From assembly GCA_002352375.1 (NCBI GenBank), contig DEIH01000002.1:11358-26413 (forward strand): 15,056 bases of DNA. Reading direction: 5' to 3'. Origin of the DNA: Spirochaeta sp. UBA2779 (lineage in GTDB: Bacteria; Spirochaetota; Spirochaetia; DSM-2461). Below, in pieces: positions 6,247 through 14,711 of this stretch. Each line of letters starts with the position of its first letter. Positions within the stretch are counted from its first letter, which is position 1. Position numbers and translations under genes: made by a program. The notes under the pieces were generated by a model. It was not told the DNA's origin, ran no database searches, and worked only from the letters and a program-made list of their open reading frames with translations.

Positions 6247-7632
6247 CCCGATATTATTCATTTTCTTGGCCAGAGTAACCCGACTGATACCCAGTGCTGA
6301 AGAAATACGGGTTTTATTCCCATCATACTTATTTGAAAGTTGTTCGATCATTTTTCTTTCAACAAGCTCTACTGCAGGGAAAAGGAGTCCCTCATCAGTC
6401 TCATTATCTTCCAGATAGTTTGAAATGAACCGATCCAGGCAATCAGCTGATCCATCAGGTTCCTCCTCTTCTAATCCATAATCCGGAATTGATGAAGAAC
6501 GGATAACAGTTCCGGGGGTATTAATGCACATATTGGTAATGGTATTTTCAAGTTCACGAACATTTCCCGGCCAGTTATAGTCTATCAGTTTCTTAACCGC
6601 ATGTTCCGATGCACCTTCTATTTTTTTATTCAACTTGGAATTCGCTTCTTTGACAAAATGATGCAGCAGCAGTGGAATATCTTCTTTCCTTTCTCTTAAT
6701 GCCGGCACCCTGATACGTGCCACATTCACCCGGTAAAATAAGTCCTGACGAAATCGGCCTGAATCCACCTCTCTCTCCAGATTTACATTTGTTGCTGTAA
6801 TGATACGTGCTTTAAGAGTTATACTCCGGATCCCACCAAGACGGTGAAACTCTTTCTCCTGTAAAACTCTTAAAAGCTTTACCTGAAAAGAAAGAGGCAT
6901 TTCTCCTATTTCGTCAAGAAAAATAGTGCCCTCACCTGCCGTTTCAAACTTCCCAATCATCCTGGAATCTGCCCCGGTATAGGCCTGTTTCTCATGACCG
7001 AAAAGTTCATTATCCAGAAGGGACTCTGTTAAACCAGAACAATTAATAGCAACAAAAGGTTCCTCTTTCCTAATACTATTATAGTGAAGCGCTTTGGCAA
7101 TCAATTCCTTACCGGTGCCGTTCTCACCGGAAATCAAAACTGTAACGTCCTGATTCAACAACAAGCCAATCTGTTTAAATACCTCCTGCATCGAAGCGGA
7201 AGTACCGATTATTCTATTCAGGTTGTAATGGCTGCTCTGTTCATCCGCAATGAAGTTGATGACATGGCTGAGTTTTCTGGATTTTTCCGCCCTTCTCAGC
7301 AGAAACTGGATTTTATCAATATCAAGTGGTTTCTCCAGATAATCAAAAGCACCTAATGCCATAGCTTTAATAATCAGTTCAAAATCACCTTGACCTGAAA
7401 TTATGGCGACATACAGGTCTTCCTGAAGAGCCTTAATCTCCTTTAGCAGGTCGAGGCCGTTATGCCCTCCGAGATTGTAGTCTAGAAAGACAAAATCAAC
7501 CCTGTTCTCTTCCAGATATTCCAGAGCTTTCTGCCGGGTGGTAACACCAGACACCTCATGCTCAGAGGATAGAAGAGACTTAAAGCTTTTAAGGATATTA
7601 ACCTCATCATCAATCACAAGGATCATTGCCAT
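6241..7632 (-). CDS. NtrC-family sigma-54-dependent response regulator
   Basis: The 463-residue product has the standard three parts. The receiver domain (1-118) has acidic pair D8-D9, phospho-acceptor D51 (VFLDYN), S79 and K101 (LEKP). The AAA+ domain (about 140-365) shows Walker A GENGTGKE (169-176), Walker B GTIFLDEIGE (235-244), arginine-finger region GRFRQDLFYRVN (292-303) and WPGNVRELENT (354-364). The C-terminal Fis-type helix-turn-helix (about 425-463) includes NKTRISSALGISRVTLAKKM (439-458). The sigma-54-contacting loop, usually GAFTGA, reads QAYTGA (216-221): Tyr for Phe is common, but Gln for the first Gly is unusual. It starts one base after the kinase stop codon, so the pair is co-translated. 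When phosphorylated it should oligomerise and activate sigma-54 RNA polymerase; the best target in view is the promoter at 6131-6148. Confidence 0.95.
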   Translation of the reverse strand: MAMILVIDDEVNILKSFKSLLSSEHEVSGVTTRQKALEYLEENRVDFVFLDYNLGGHNGLDLLKEIKALQEDLYVAIISGQGDFELIIKAMALGAFDYLEKPLDIDKIQFLLRRAEKSRKLSHVINFIADEQSSHYNLNRIIGTSASMQEVFKQIGLLLNQDVTVLISGENGTGKELIAKALHYNSIRKEEPFVAINCSGLTESLLDNELFGHEKQAYTGADSRMIGKFETAGEGTIFLDEIGEMPLSFQVKLLRVLQEKEFHRLGGIRSITLKARIITATNVNLEREVDSGRFRQDLFYRVNVARIRVPALRERKEDIPLLLHHFVKEANSKLNKKIEGASEHAVKKLIDYNWPGNVRELENTITNMCINTPGTVIRSSSIPDYGLEEEEPDGSADCLDRFISNYLEDNETDEGLLFPAVELVERKMIEQLSNKYDGNKTRISSALGISRVTLAKKMNNIGL

Positions 7633-7633
7633 A

Positions 7634-9391
7634 CTAACCTATCTCCCCGACGGCAGAATTAACTGGAAGTCTGATATCAAAACAGATTTCCCCTTCCATT
7701 TGAAACACATCAATCTTTCCCTGATGCCTTTCAATTTCCAGCTTCGATATAGCCAGTCCCAACCCGGTACCTTCCTTTTTTGTAGTAAGAAAAGGCTCAA
7801 ACAGGTCTTCAGCGGAGAGGATATCACCCGAATTCCAAGTGTTACAGATACGGATCGAAACCCATTCATCATCTGATCGAGTTGAAACAGAAAGTTGGCC
7901 GCCATCGGGCATAGCCTGAATGGCATTGACAAATAGATTCATAAAACAGATTCTTAATTTTTCACTATCAACATATAATTCAGGAAGATTCGAATCAAGA
8001 TATATGGATAAATCAATACCATTCTGTTCAATCAGATAGCTCAACAGTTTTAATACACCTTCAATAATCGGGTGAATATCCTGATCGGTAAAATCCATTC
8101 GAGTTGTATGGGAAAACTCAAGCAGCTCTTTAACTTTGTCATTTATCCTGTCAATCTCTTCCAGGATAATCGTCATTTCTTCTTCGCCGGCTGATTCCTT
8201 CAAATGTCTGGCCCGGACAATCTGGGCCATCATCTTTATAGAACTGAGGGGGTTACGTATTTCATGGGCCAGCCCGGCAGCTACCTGCCCGGCGGTGGCA
8301 AACCTTGCTGACTTTATTAATTCATCCTGAAGTTTTTTAATCCTTTGATTATACAGATCGATACGATGAATCAGGAGATTGTAATTAGACGCAATTATAC
8401 TGAATACATCATTTTTACCAATTGTAATTTCATCATTCGGATAGTCAAAGCTGAAATCCGAAAAACCAGAGATTATTTTCATGAACGAAGCATTTATACT
8501 ACGAGCCAGAAAAAAATAGATTACTAGAGCAATCAGAACACCAAGAGTAACGATAATGGCAATCTGATGGTTAAAGTACTTAAACGCTTTATCGCTGCTT
8601 TCAACAGAGATTCCCAGGCAAACGGCACCCCAGTAATCACCTTTCAGAATAATCGGTTCGAGAATAATAGAATATCGGTCATTATTAAGAATCTGGTTCC
8701 GCCGGATGATAGTCTCCCCCGCTTTGAGCCTGGAAATTGTTTCCTCATTAAGATTCTCCAATCCCTGGTAAGTCGCAATAATCTTGGAATCTCCCCGGTA
8801 TATACCGTTATCCATTAATGTGAGTGTTTTTAAATAGTCAACAAAATCCCTGGAAAACAAAGACCCCGCCATAAAAGACCCGATAACCTGCCCATTATAC
8901 TCAATCGGCGCTACAGCCCGGATGGCAAATCCCGATTTTCCATGTTCAAAACTTACGCCTAACTTACCCTCCAAACCTTCCCGAATCAGAGGCTGATCAA
9001 TCTTTACATCCCCTGAAATCGACGGGTTATGCCCCCGGAAAATCACCTTACCATCGATATCCTCTATTTCAATGATATCGAGTAGGTTCATCTTATAAAA
9101 ATCAATAATCTCATTCTCAAATTGCTCACTTACACCATGTATCAGCCTGTCGGTAATAAAGCTTTTTTTTGAATAGACCGAAGCAACTGCCAGACATTTT
9201 TCTTTAATTGTTTCAAACTCGTTAAAATAAGCAGATACTCCATCCCTGAGGCGCAATTCCGTCTCGAATCGAACCGTTTTATATCTTGTATAGTAATTTG
9301 CCCAGAACGAGAAAACGCCCGGAATAAGAATAATCAGAAAGAACGCGAACAGAATCTTTCGATTCAACTTGTAATTAAGAAATCTGAACAT
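7634..9391 (-). CDS. Membrane sensor histidine kinase (NtrB/AtoS-like) with periplasmic sensor domain
   Basis: The product (585 residues from 9391) is the sensor partner of the adjacent regulator. A first membrane helix (about 12-31), a periplasmic region of about 240 residues (32-274) and a second helix (277-296) frame a probable Cache-type sensor; YNGQVIGSFMAGSLFSRDFV (about 165-184) is typical of such domains. The cytoplasmic part has a short linker, then HisKA with H376 in GLAHEIRNPLSSIK, the N box NLFVNAIQAM (485-494), FEPFLTTK (531-538) and the G2 box GTGLGLAISK (541-550). The G1 box lacks the common DxGxG and reads NTWNSGD, an Asn variant. The start at 9391 is chosen because GGAG (9400-9397) is 5 bases away; the frame is open to 9493, but those residues precede the membrane helix without a ribosome site. 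The signal sensed is unknown; phosphate or a phosphate ester is a guess from the neighbouring operon. Confidence 0.92.
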   Translation of the reverse strand: MFRFLNYKLNRKILFAFFLIILIPGVFSFWANYYTRYKTVRFETELRLRDGVSAYFNEFETIKEKCLAVASVYSKKSFITDRLIHGVSEQFENEIIDFYKMNLLDIIEIEDIDGKVIFRGHNPSISGDVKIDQPLIREGLEGKLGVSFEHGKSGFAIRAVAPIEYNGQVIGSFMAGSLFSRDFVDYLKTLTLMDNGIYRGDSKIIATYQGLENLNEETISRLKAGETIIRRNQILNNDRYSIILEPIILKGDYWGAVCLGISVESSDKAFKYFNHQIAIIVTLGVLIALVIYFFLARSINASFMKIISGFSDFSFDYPNDEITIGKNDVFSIIASNYNLLIHRIDLYNQRIKKLQDELIKSARFATAGQVAAGLAHEIRNPLSSIKMMAQIVRARHLKESAGEEEMTIILEEIDRINDKVKELLEFSHTTRMDFTDQDIHPIIEGVLKLLSYLIEQNGIDLSIYLDSNLPELYVDSEKLRICFMNLFVNAIQAMPDGGQLSVSTRSDDEWVSIRICNTWNSGDILSAEDLFEPFLTTKKEGTGLGLAISKLEIERHQGKIDVFQMEGEICFDIRLPVNSAVGEIG

Positions 9392-9468
9392 CATAGCTCC
9401 GGTCTTCCAATGAAGAGAGCCCAAGTGTAACCGAATTCCCCGGATCTTAAAACAGAATGCGCAACATC

Positions 9469-9496
9469 TTGATAATCCTCGGAGAATAATCATACT
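9469..9496 (+). promoter_or_regulatory. Candidate promoter of the DUF438 gene, possibly giving a leaderless mRNA
   Basis: TTGATA (9469-9474) and CATACT (9491-9496) are spaced by 16 bases; the start of transcription would fall at or next to the ATG at 9503. The gene has no proper ribosome-binding site (GGAG at 9481-9484 is 18 bases away), which fits a leaderless transcript. An alternative pair TTAAAA (9447-9452)/GATAAT (9471-9476) with 18-base spacing would start near 9483. Confidence 0.25.
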
Positions 9497-9502
9497 TGAG
9501 TC

Positions 9503-10708
9503 ATGAGTGAGCTAATTAAGAACAACAAAGATAAACAGAATCAGCTGAAAAGCATCATTATGGAAATCCATGCAGGTAAAAACCCCAAGGAAGTTAAAAA
9601 GAAATTCGACAAACTCATCCGAAATGTCAGCCCCGAAGAAATTGCCGAAATGGAGCAGGGGCTCATACAGGAAGGAGTACCGGTAGAACAGGTTCAAAGC
9701 CTCTGCGACGTCCATGTCTCGGTTTTTAAATCTGCATTAGAGGATGCTCACAGGGGGAAAGTTCTCCCGGGCCATCCTGTACACAGTTACCGTGAGGAGA
9801 ATAAAGCGGCAAAAAAGTATGCCCGGATTTTAGTGCGGGAATCCCGGAACGCCGACCGTAGCGGAAGCAGTTTCTCATCAGCAATGGAGGATATGGAAGC
9901 CCTGGAAATCCATTTCAGACGGAAGGAGAATCAGCTTTTTCCCTACCTGGAAGCGGTAAACTTCACAGGACCTTCCAAGGTGATGTGGGGGAAGCACGAT
10001 GAGATCCGTGAAGCATTCAAAGATGTCCGCAAAGCACATTCAGCAGGACATAACAGAGATTTGCGCCGAAAAGTCAAAGCCTTAACTGGAGCCATCAGGA
10101 GGATGATTTTCATGGAAGAGCGTATACTCTTCCCCACAGCATTGAGAAAGCTGCCCGAAAAATCCTGGGTGGAAATCAGGCGGGGCGAAGCGGAAATAGG
10201 CTATGCCTGGATAAGCCCGGGCAATCTCTGGGATGCCAATGTCGTCCAATCGGAAAGTCCAACTGCCATAAATGCAGCCCCGGTAAAAACCAGTCCGGAC
10301 TCCCGGATTCCCCTTGAAACAGGAGAGCTTCTCCCCTCCCAATTGAACATGATGCTTAAAGCCCTGCCCTTCGATCTGACATTTGTGGACAGCGAAGATA
10401 AAGTTCGCTATTACTCCCAGGGGAAGGAACGTCTATTCCCCAGAAGTCCGGGTATCATCGGCCGGGATGTTGCCAACTGTCATCCTCCCAAAAGCGTTCA
10501 TATTGTTGAAAAGATTGTGCAGAGTTTCAGGAATAAAGAAATGGATGTGGCTGAGTTCTGGTTCACTATGAACGACCGCTTTATTCACATCCGCTACTTC
10601 CCGGTTTACAGTGAACTTGGTCTGTACAAAGGCACCATCGAAGTGAGTCAGGATGTAACGGATATCCGGGCCCTCAAGGGCGTAAAAAAGCTTTTGGATT
10701 GGGAGTGA
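9503..10708 (+). CDS. DUF438 / hemerythrin-like / PAS domain protein
   Basis: The 401-residue soluble product has the order found in the DUF438 family. Residues 8-80 are the DUF438 region (HAGKNPKEVKKKFDKLI, 23-39). Residues 88-235 form a hemerythrin-like HHE helical bundle with candidate metal ligands H91 and H94 (GHPVHSYREEN), H137 and E142 (HFRRKENQLFPYLE), H165 (WGKHDEIRE) and E205/E206 (FMEERILFP). Residues 283-395 form a PAS domain (LPFDLTFVDSEDKVRYYSQG) ending with the usual GTIEVSQDVTDIRALKG. Such proteins are thought to sense oxygen, nitric oxide or redox state through a di-iron or haem site, but the role is poorly established. It has no output domain of its own. It is transcribed divergently from the sensor kinase and may share its control region. 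The ATG at 9503 is the first in frame after a TGA, but its ribosome site is weak. Confidence 0.88.
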   Translation: MSELIKNNKDKQNQLKSIIMEIHAGKNPKEVKKKFDKLIRNVSPEEIAEMEQGLIQEGVPVEQVQSLCDVHVSVFKSALEDAHRGKVLPGHPVHSYREENKAAKKYARILVRESRNADRSGSSFSSAMEDMEALEIHFRRKENQLFPYLEAVNFTGPSKVMWGKHDEIREAFKDVRKAHSAGHNRDLRRKVKALTGAIRRMIFMEERILFPTALRKLPEKSWVEIRRGEAEIGYAWISPGNLWDANVVQSESPTAINAAPVKTSPDSRIPLETGELLPSQLNMMLKALPFDLTFVDSEDKVRYYSQGKERLFPRSPGIIGRDVANCHPPKSVHIVEKIVQSFRNKEMDVAEFWFTMNDRFIHIRYFPVYSELGLYKGTIEVSQDVTDIRALKGVKKLLDWE

Positions 10709-10795
10709 ATTCTTTTCTAATTTAACCTCTGGGCGCACACCCGTTAATGCCTATTCCTGAAATGTTTCAGGCGGAGAAAAATGCAGGCAACCGTC

Positions 10796-12442
10796 TTACA
10801 TACTCAGATCATCACCCTTGGACACCTTGTTGAAGATAAGCAGGGAAATTAGTGTCAGTACCGCCAGTATCGTTGAAAGAGCAGCGGCAATACCGTAATT
10901 ACCCCGGATAATCTGGGTGTAGATTTCCACCGTCAGAGTCTTGGTTCGTCCGACATAGAGCAGAATTGCCGTAGAAAGCTCACTTATCATGGTTACCCAG
11001 CTTAAAATAGCACCGGAAATCAAACCCGCCGCCATCATGGGCATGGTGATTTTATAAAAGGCGTTGAGCTTGGAGCTGCCCAGACTCAGCGCCGCTTCTT
11101 CCACATTCATGGGAATCTGCTGCAGAACCGCAACACTGGATCTGATTGTAAAAGGCAGTCTGCGGAGAACTAGACCAATTACCATAATCGTCATTGTTCC
11201 ACTGAGAAGAATCGGTGGTTTGTCAAATGCAATCAGAAGAGTAATACCAACAACAGAACCGGGAATGATAAAGGGCACCATGGATACGGTATCCGCGATA
11301 CCTGTAAGGATGTTCCGTCGTCGAACGGTTATATAAGCAATAAGAGCGGCCAGAATCACGATAATAATCAGGGAGATACCGGGAATTATTATCGTATTTG
11401 AAATGGAACGGCCAACCTTTTCAAAGGCATCAGAGAAATTCCCTAAAGAATATCCGGGAACCATAACGGTCCCGTTAACTTTCCTGAATGCCGTATAGAT
11501 GATGTAAACCTGAGGCATGATGGAAAGGCTGATCAGCGCATACGAATAGACATGGATTAAAACCTTGGTAAGCCCCCTGGCCTTTACCGGACGGATTTTA
11601 TTCATGGAATTCATGGAGAACGTTTTACGGGTTGAAAGGTACTTCTGCACCAGGAAAATTATGGTTGTTATAATTATGGCAATAATGGAAATTGCTGCCG
11701 CAAAACCATCATCCCCCCCCAGTTCACTGATAAATTCGTTGAAGATGGTAACCGGAAAAGTCCGGAAACCTTCACCGATAAGCATTGGCGTACCAAAGTC
11801 AGCCAATGAACGCATAAAAACCAGGAGTCCACCTGCAAATAAGGTCGGCCCGATCAGGGGAACAATAATAATGAAAAATCTCTTCATTCCCGAACAACCC
11901 AGATTTTCACTGGCTTCCAGAAGGGAGTTGTCCACATTTTTCAGAGCACCGGAAACATAAAGAAAGATAAGAGGGTACAACTGTAGTGTAAGAACTACCA
12001 GAATCCCGGAGAATCCGTAAATACTGGGAAAATGAATACCAAAAGCATTTTTAAAAAAGGTAGTAATTACACCGCTTCTTCCCAGAAGAAGAATCCAGGA
12101 ATAAGCACCGATAAAAGGTGCTGACATTGATGAGAGAATGATAAGAATTCGTAGAAAGGATTTCCCAAAAATCTCAAATCTGGTGAAAATATAAGCCAGA
12201 GGCATTCCCAGCAGTATTGTAAGAATGGTAACCCCGAAGGTCACTTTAAAACTGTTCAACAAGGTGTTGAAATAATACGGTTTACCGAAGAACTTAACGA
12301 AATATGCCAGCGTAAAAGTTCCTGTATCCTTATCCACAACAGCCTGAGATAACAGGTTGAACAGAGGGTAGATAAGGAAAATGGCATAAAGACCAAGTAC
12401 AGAGAGAGTAACCAGACTCCAGATATCGTATTTCTTACGCAT
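10796..12442 (-). CDS. ABC importer permease, fused double-domain (Fe3+/phosphate-ester type)
   Basis: The 548-residue inner-membrane protein has two BPD-type permease halves in one chain, as in FbpB, ThiP and AfuB. Each half has an EAA loop that docks on the ATPase: EASENLGCSGMKRFFIIIVP (176-195) and EAALSLGSSKLNAFYKITMP (449-468). About twelve hydrophobic segments are visible, six per half, with a polar linker rich in Lys/Arg near 268-292. Its start codon lies within the end of the ATPase gene (ATGCGTAA, 8 bases shared), so translation is coupled. It is the last gene of the operon; the substrate depends on the binding protein encoded first. Confidence 0.92.
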   Translation of the reverse strand: MRKKYDIWSLVTLSVLGLYAIFLIYPLFNLLSQAVVDKDTGTFTLAYFVKFFGKPYYFNTLLNSFKVTFGVTILTILLGMPLAYIFTRFEIFGKSFLRILIILSSMSAPFIGAYSWILLLGRSGVITTFFKNAFGIHFPSIYGFSGILVVLTLQLYPLIFLYVSGALKNVDNSLLEASENLGCSGMKRFFIIIVPLIGPTLFAGGLLVFMRSLADFGTPMLIGEGFRTFPVTIFNEFISELGGDDGFAAAISIIAIIITTIIFLVQKYLSTRKTFSMNSMNKIRPVKARGLTKVLIHVYSYALISLSIMPQVYIIYTAFRKVNGTVMVPGYSLGNFSDAFEKVGRSISNTIIIPGISLIIIVILAALIAYITVRRRNILTGIADTVSMVPFIIPGSVVGITLLIAFDKPPILLSGTMTIMVIGLVLRRLPFTIRSSVAVLQQIPMNVEEAALSLGSSKLNAFYKITMPMMAAGLISGAILSWVTMISELSTAILLYVGRTKTLTVEIYTQIIRGNYGIAAALSTILAVLTLISLLIFNKVSKGDDLSM

Positions 12443-13523
12443 GGATTAGATTCCGGCTCCCGTCACGGGTAAAAATATTTATCTTCTCAGACTTGAGGGT
12501 CAGCTGAACTTCATCCCCTATTTTAAAAGGACTGTCCATTACCGACTCATGTATAATCTCGATAAGCTGTCCACTTGAGAGCTCTACCTGATAATGGGTA
12601 TTAAGGCCAAGAAACACCACATCGGTAATACGGCAAATCAGACCCCCACTTTTCCCGGAAGCAGACATTGCTGACATCTGGAAATCTTCGGGACGGATTG
12701 AAAGTGTGACAGGCATATCAGAATCGACAGGAAGTCTCTCCATGGGAAAGGTAAACCGATCCATTGATACCAGCTTATCTGCGGCAGAATAATCCGCTTC
12801 AATCAGGTTGGTCCGGCCTATAAATGTGGCCACAAAGACATTGGAGGGCCGATGATAAATCTCCCTGGGAGTACCCACATGCTGAATTACACCGTCTTTC
12901 ATCACGGCAATTCGGTCGGAGATGGCCATGGCCTCCTCCTGATCGTGGGTAACGTAAATAGTGGTAATGCCGACATCTTTCTGGAGGTCTCTGATTACCT
13001 GCCGCATTTCCATGCGGAGCTTGGCATCCAGATTGGATAAAGGTTCATCCATCAACAGGACGTCGGGTTTAATTACCAAAGCTCTGGCCAGAGCAACTCT
13101 CTGCTGCTGACCTCCCGAGAGACGCTCAGGCATTCGGTCCTTATATTCGAGAATCTGCATCAGTTCGAGAAACTCATCAGTGGCCATGCGAATCTCATCT
13201 TTGGGAAGCTTCCGGTTCTTCAGCCCGAATTCCACATTCTGCCGCACGGTGTAATGAGGGAAGATAGCATAATTCTGAAACACCATTCCGATGTTCCGTT
13301 TGCTCACCTCCATTTCGTTGATGAGCTTCTCGTTGAATCGGAACTCTCCGCCCTCTATGGTGTTAAACCCGGCAATCATCCTTAAAAGAGTTGTCTTGCC
13401 ACAGCCTGATGGGCCGAGGAGGGTGAAGAATTCCTTATCACGGATTTCAATGGACAAATCCGGGATAATCGTGTTCTCTCCGTATTTCTTTAATGCGTTT
13501 TTAATTGAGATTCCTACACTCAT
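12435..13523 (-). CDS. ABC importer ATPase (FbpC/PotA-like)
   Basis: The 362-residue ATPase powers the adjacent permease. Motifs are in order: Walker A GPSGCGKTT (37-45), Q-loop VFQNYAIFPH with Q83, signature LSGGQQQRVALARAL (135-149), Walker B VLLMDEPLSNLDAK (155-168) and H-loop YVTHDQEEA with H193. A C-terminal TOBE-type regulatory domain (about 235-355) contains the typical LSIRPEDFQM. Length is normal for this group. A GGGAG sequence lies 12 bases before the ATG, so initiation may be weak or helped by read-on ribosomes from the binding-protein gene, whose stop is 17 bases upstream. Confidence 0.95.
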   Translation of the reverse strand: MSVGISIKNALKKYGENTIIPDLSIEIRDKEFFTLLGPSGCGKTTLLRMIAGFNTIEGGEFRFNEKLINEMEVSKRNIGMVFQNYAIFPHYTVRQNVEFGLKNRKLPKDEIRMATDEFLELMQILEYKDRMPERLSGGQQQRVALARALVIKPDVLLMDEPLSNLDAKLRMEMRQVIRDLQKDVGITTIYVTHDQEEAMAISDRIAVMKDGVIQHVGTPREIYHRPSNVFVATFIGRTNLIEADYSAADKLVSMDRFTFPMERLPVDSDMPVTLSIRPEDFQMSAMSASGKSGGLICRITDVVFLGLNTHYQVELSSGQLIEIIHESVMDSPFKIGDEVQLTLKSEKINIFTRDGSRNLIHA

Positions 13524-13540
13524 ATCCCGGTTCCGCTCCC

Positions 13541-14599
13541 TTAGCCCTGAATATCTACGTAGATATCTTTGAATTTATCACGTAATGCTTGTTTATTATC
13601 TGAGACGTATTTCATATCCTCTTCGATAATGTTGATTTCACTGATGGGGGTCATGTAATCAGGAGTAACAACCCCATCCATAACTGGACGGTTGGTAACG
13701 GTAGTGCCGTAGGCATTCTGAATCTCTGTAGAAGTGATGAAGTCAATAAACCTCTGAGCGTTCACCAGATTATTACAATCCTTGACTATGGCTGATCCAG
13801 CAGGAAGATAGACAACACCCTCTTCCATATAAACAACTTTAACATCCGCTCCATCACGTACGAGCTGGACACTGGGGTCTTCATAGGAAAGTCCCACTGT
13901 ATATTCACCGTCTCGGACACCCTTCCAGACAGAACTGGAACTGTCAATTACCACAGTATTAGTGAAGAGAGCTTTCACAAAATCCCAGGCTTCTGCACTT
14001 TCATAATCACCCTTACCGATGGCGTTAAGCATATTGGTAAGATGAGCATAAGCACTGGAAGAAGCTGAAGGATTAGCTGAAACAATCTTACCCTTGAGAG
14101 CCGGGTTCAGAAGGTCTTTGTATCCTTTTACTTCAATATCACCGATCAGGCTCTTATTAATCAGAATAACACTGCCGTCAAGAACGTAGGAGGTGATGTA
14201 ACCGGCCTTGTTCCGATAAATATCAATCACATTATCGTTGTTGGCGGATACATAAGACTGAAAAAGATCTTCGTTGTTCATGTAGGTGGCAAAAGCACCG
14301 CCGAAAGCAACATCCGCGTAGGGATTATTCTTCTCACTCTCAAGTCTTTTGAATACTTCGCCGGTTCCGGCGGAAATCACTTCCACCTTAACGCCGTATT
14401 TTGCTTCAAAGGCCGGGATGGTGGCATTGAGCAGGCCGTCACTGTTAGGCGAATAAACAACCAGTTTGTCTGTGGCAACCGGAGCTGCAGGTTCAGCTGA
14501 AGCTGTATCAGCGGCAGCCGGTTCTTCACTCTGCCCACCGGCAAAAGCAACCGTTGCTGTAACAAGAAGGACGAGTAACAGAATTAACAATTTCTTCAT
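13541..14599 (-). CDS. Periplasmic binding protein of the Fe3+/sugar-phosphate/phosphonate ABC group
   Basis: The 352-residue product has a signal peptide (KK, then a leucine-rich core, AFA at 18-20) that should be cut before GGQSEEP. There is no cysteine lipobox, so it is predicted soluble in the periplasm. A low-complexity Ala/Glu/Pro linker (about 25-43) precedes the mature fold, which begins KLVVYSPNSDG. Typical family stretches are GTGEVFKRLESEKNNPYADV (78-97) and DSSSSVWKGVRDGEYTVGLS (starting near residue 209). The adjacent tyrosine pair that binds iron in FbpA is not apparent: the equivalent stretch reads GLSYEDPS. Relatives of this type include the hexose-phosphate binder AfuA and phosphonate binders, so iron should not be assumed. 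A good ribosome site (AAGGAG, 14611-14606) is 6 bases before the ATG. It is the first gene of the operon, as usual for the most abundant component. Confidence 0.88.
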   Translation of the reverse strand: MKKLLILLLVLLVTATVAFAGGQSEEPAAADTASAEPAAPVATDKLVVYSPNSDGLLNATIPAFEAKYGVKVEVISAGTGEVFKRLESEKNNPYADVAFGGAFATYMNNEDLFQSYVSANNDNVIDIYRNKAGYITSYVLDGSVILINKSLIGDIEVKGYKDLLNPALKGKIVSANPSASSSAYAHLTNMLNAIGKGDYESAEAWDFVKALFTNTVVIDSSSSVWKGVRDGEYTVGLSYEDPSVQLVRDGADVKVVYMEEGVVYLPAGSAIVKDCNNLVNAQRFIDFITSTEIQNAYGTTVTNRPVMDGVVTPDYMTPISEINIIEEDMKYVSDNKQALRDKFKDIYVDIQG

Positions 14600-14633
14600 G
14601 GAAATCTCCTTTCGATTATATATCGACTTATGA

Positions 14634-14662
14634 ATTATGATTCTCTCTCAGCCACAGTGCAA
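14634..14662 (-). promoter_or_regulatory. Candidate promoter of the ABC importer operon
   Basis: On the minus strand TTGCAC (14662-14657) and CATAAT (14639-14634) are separated by 17 bases; the -10 is 5 of 6, the -35 only 3 of 6. A perfect TATAAT at 14620-14615 lies closer to the gene but has no matching -35 and would start the transcript inside the ribosome-binding site. Confidence 0.35.
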
Positions 14663-14681
14663 ATGATTTCGTCAAAAATCT

Positions 14682-14697
14682 GTTAAAATATCTTAAC
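14682..14697. promoter_or_regulatory. 16-bp near-palindrome, possible operator of the ABC operon
   Basis: GTTAAAATATCTTAAC is a palindrome except for one A/C mismatch pair. It lies just upstream of the candidate -35 at 14662-14657, a position suited to an activator, and 15 bases past the end of the upstream permease gene at 14712. Confidence 0.3.
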
Positions 14698-14711
14698 GTT
14701 CATCTTCAAAG

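Noticed and set aside
9402..9416. Small TCTTC/GAAGA hairpin in the sensor kinase leader
   Set aside because: Five base pairs only; too weak to claim a regulatory RNA structure.
10756..10771. CCTGAAA/TTTCAGG hairpin between the DUF438 gene and the ABC operon as a terminator
   Set aside because: The stem is short and no T-run follows on either strand; converging genes make a terminator likely somewhere here, but this one is not convincing.
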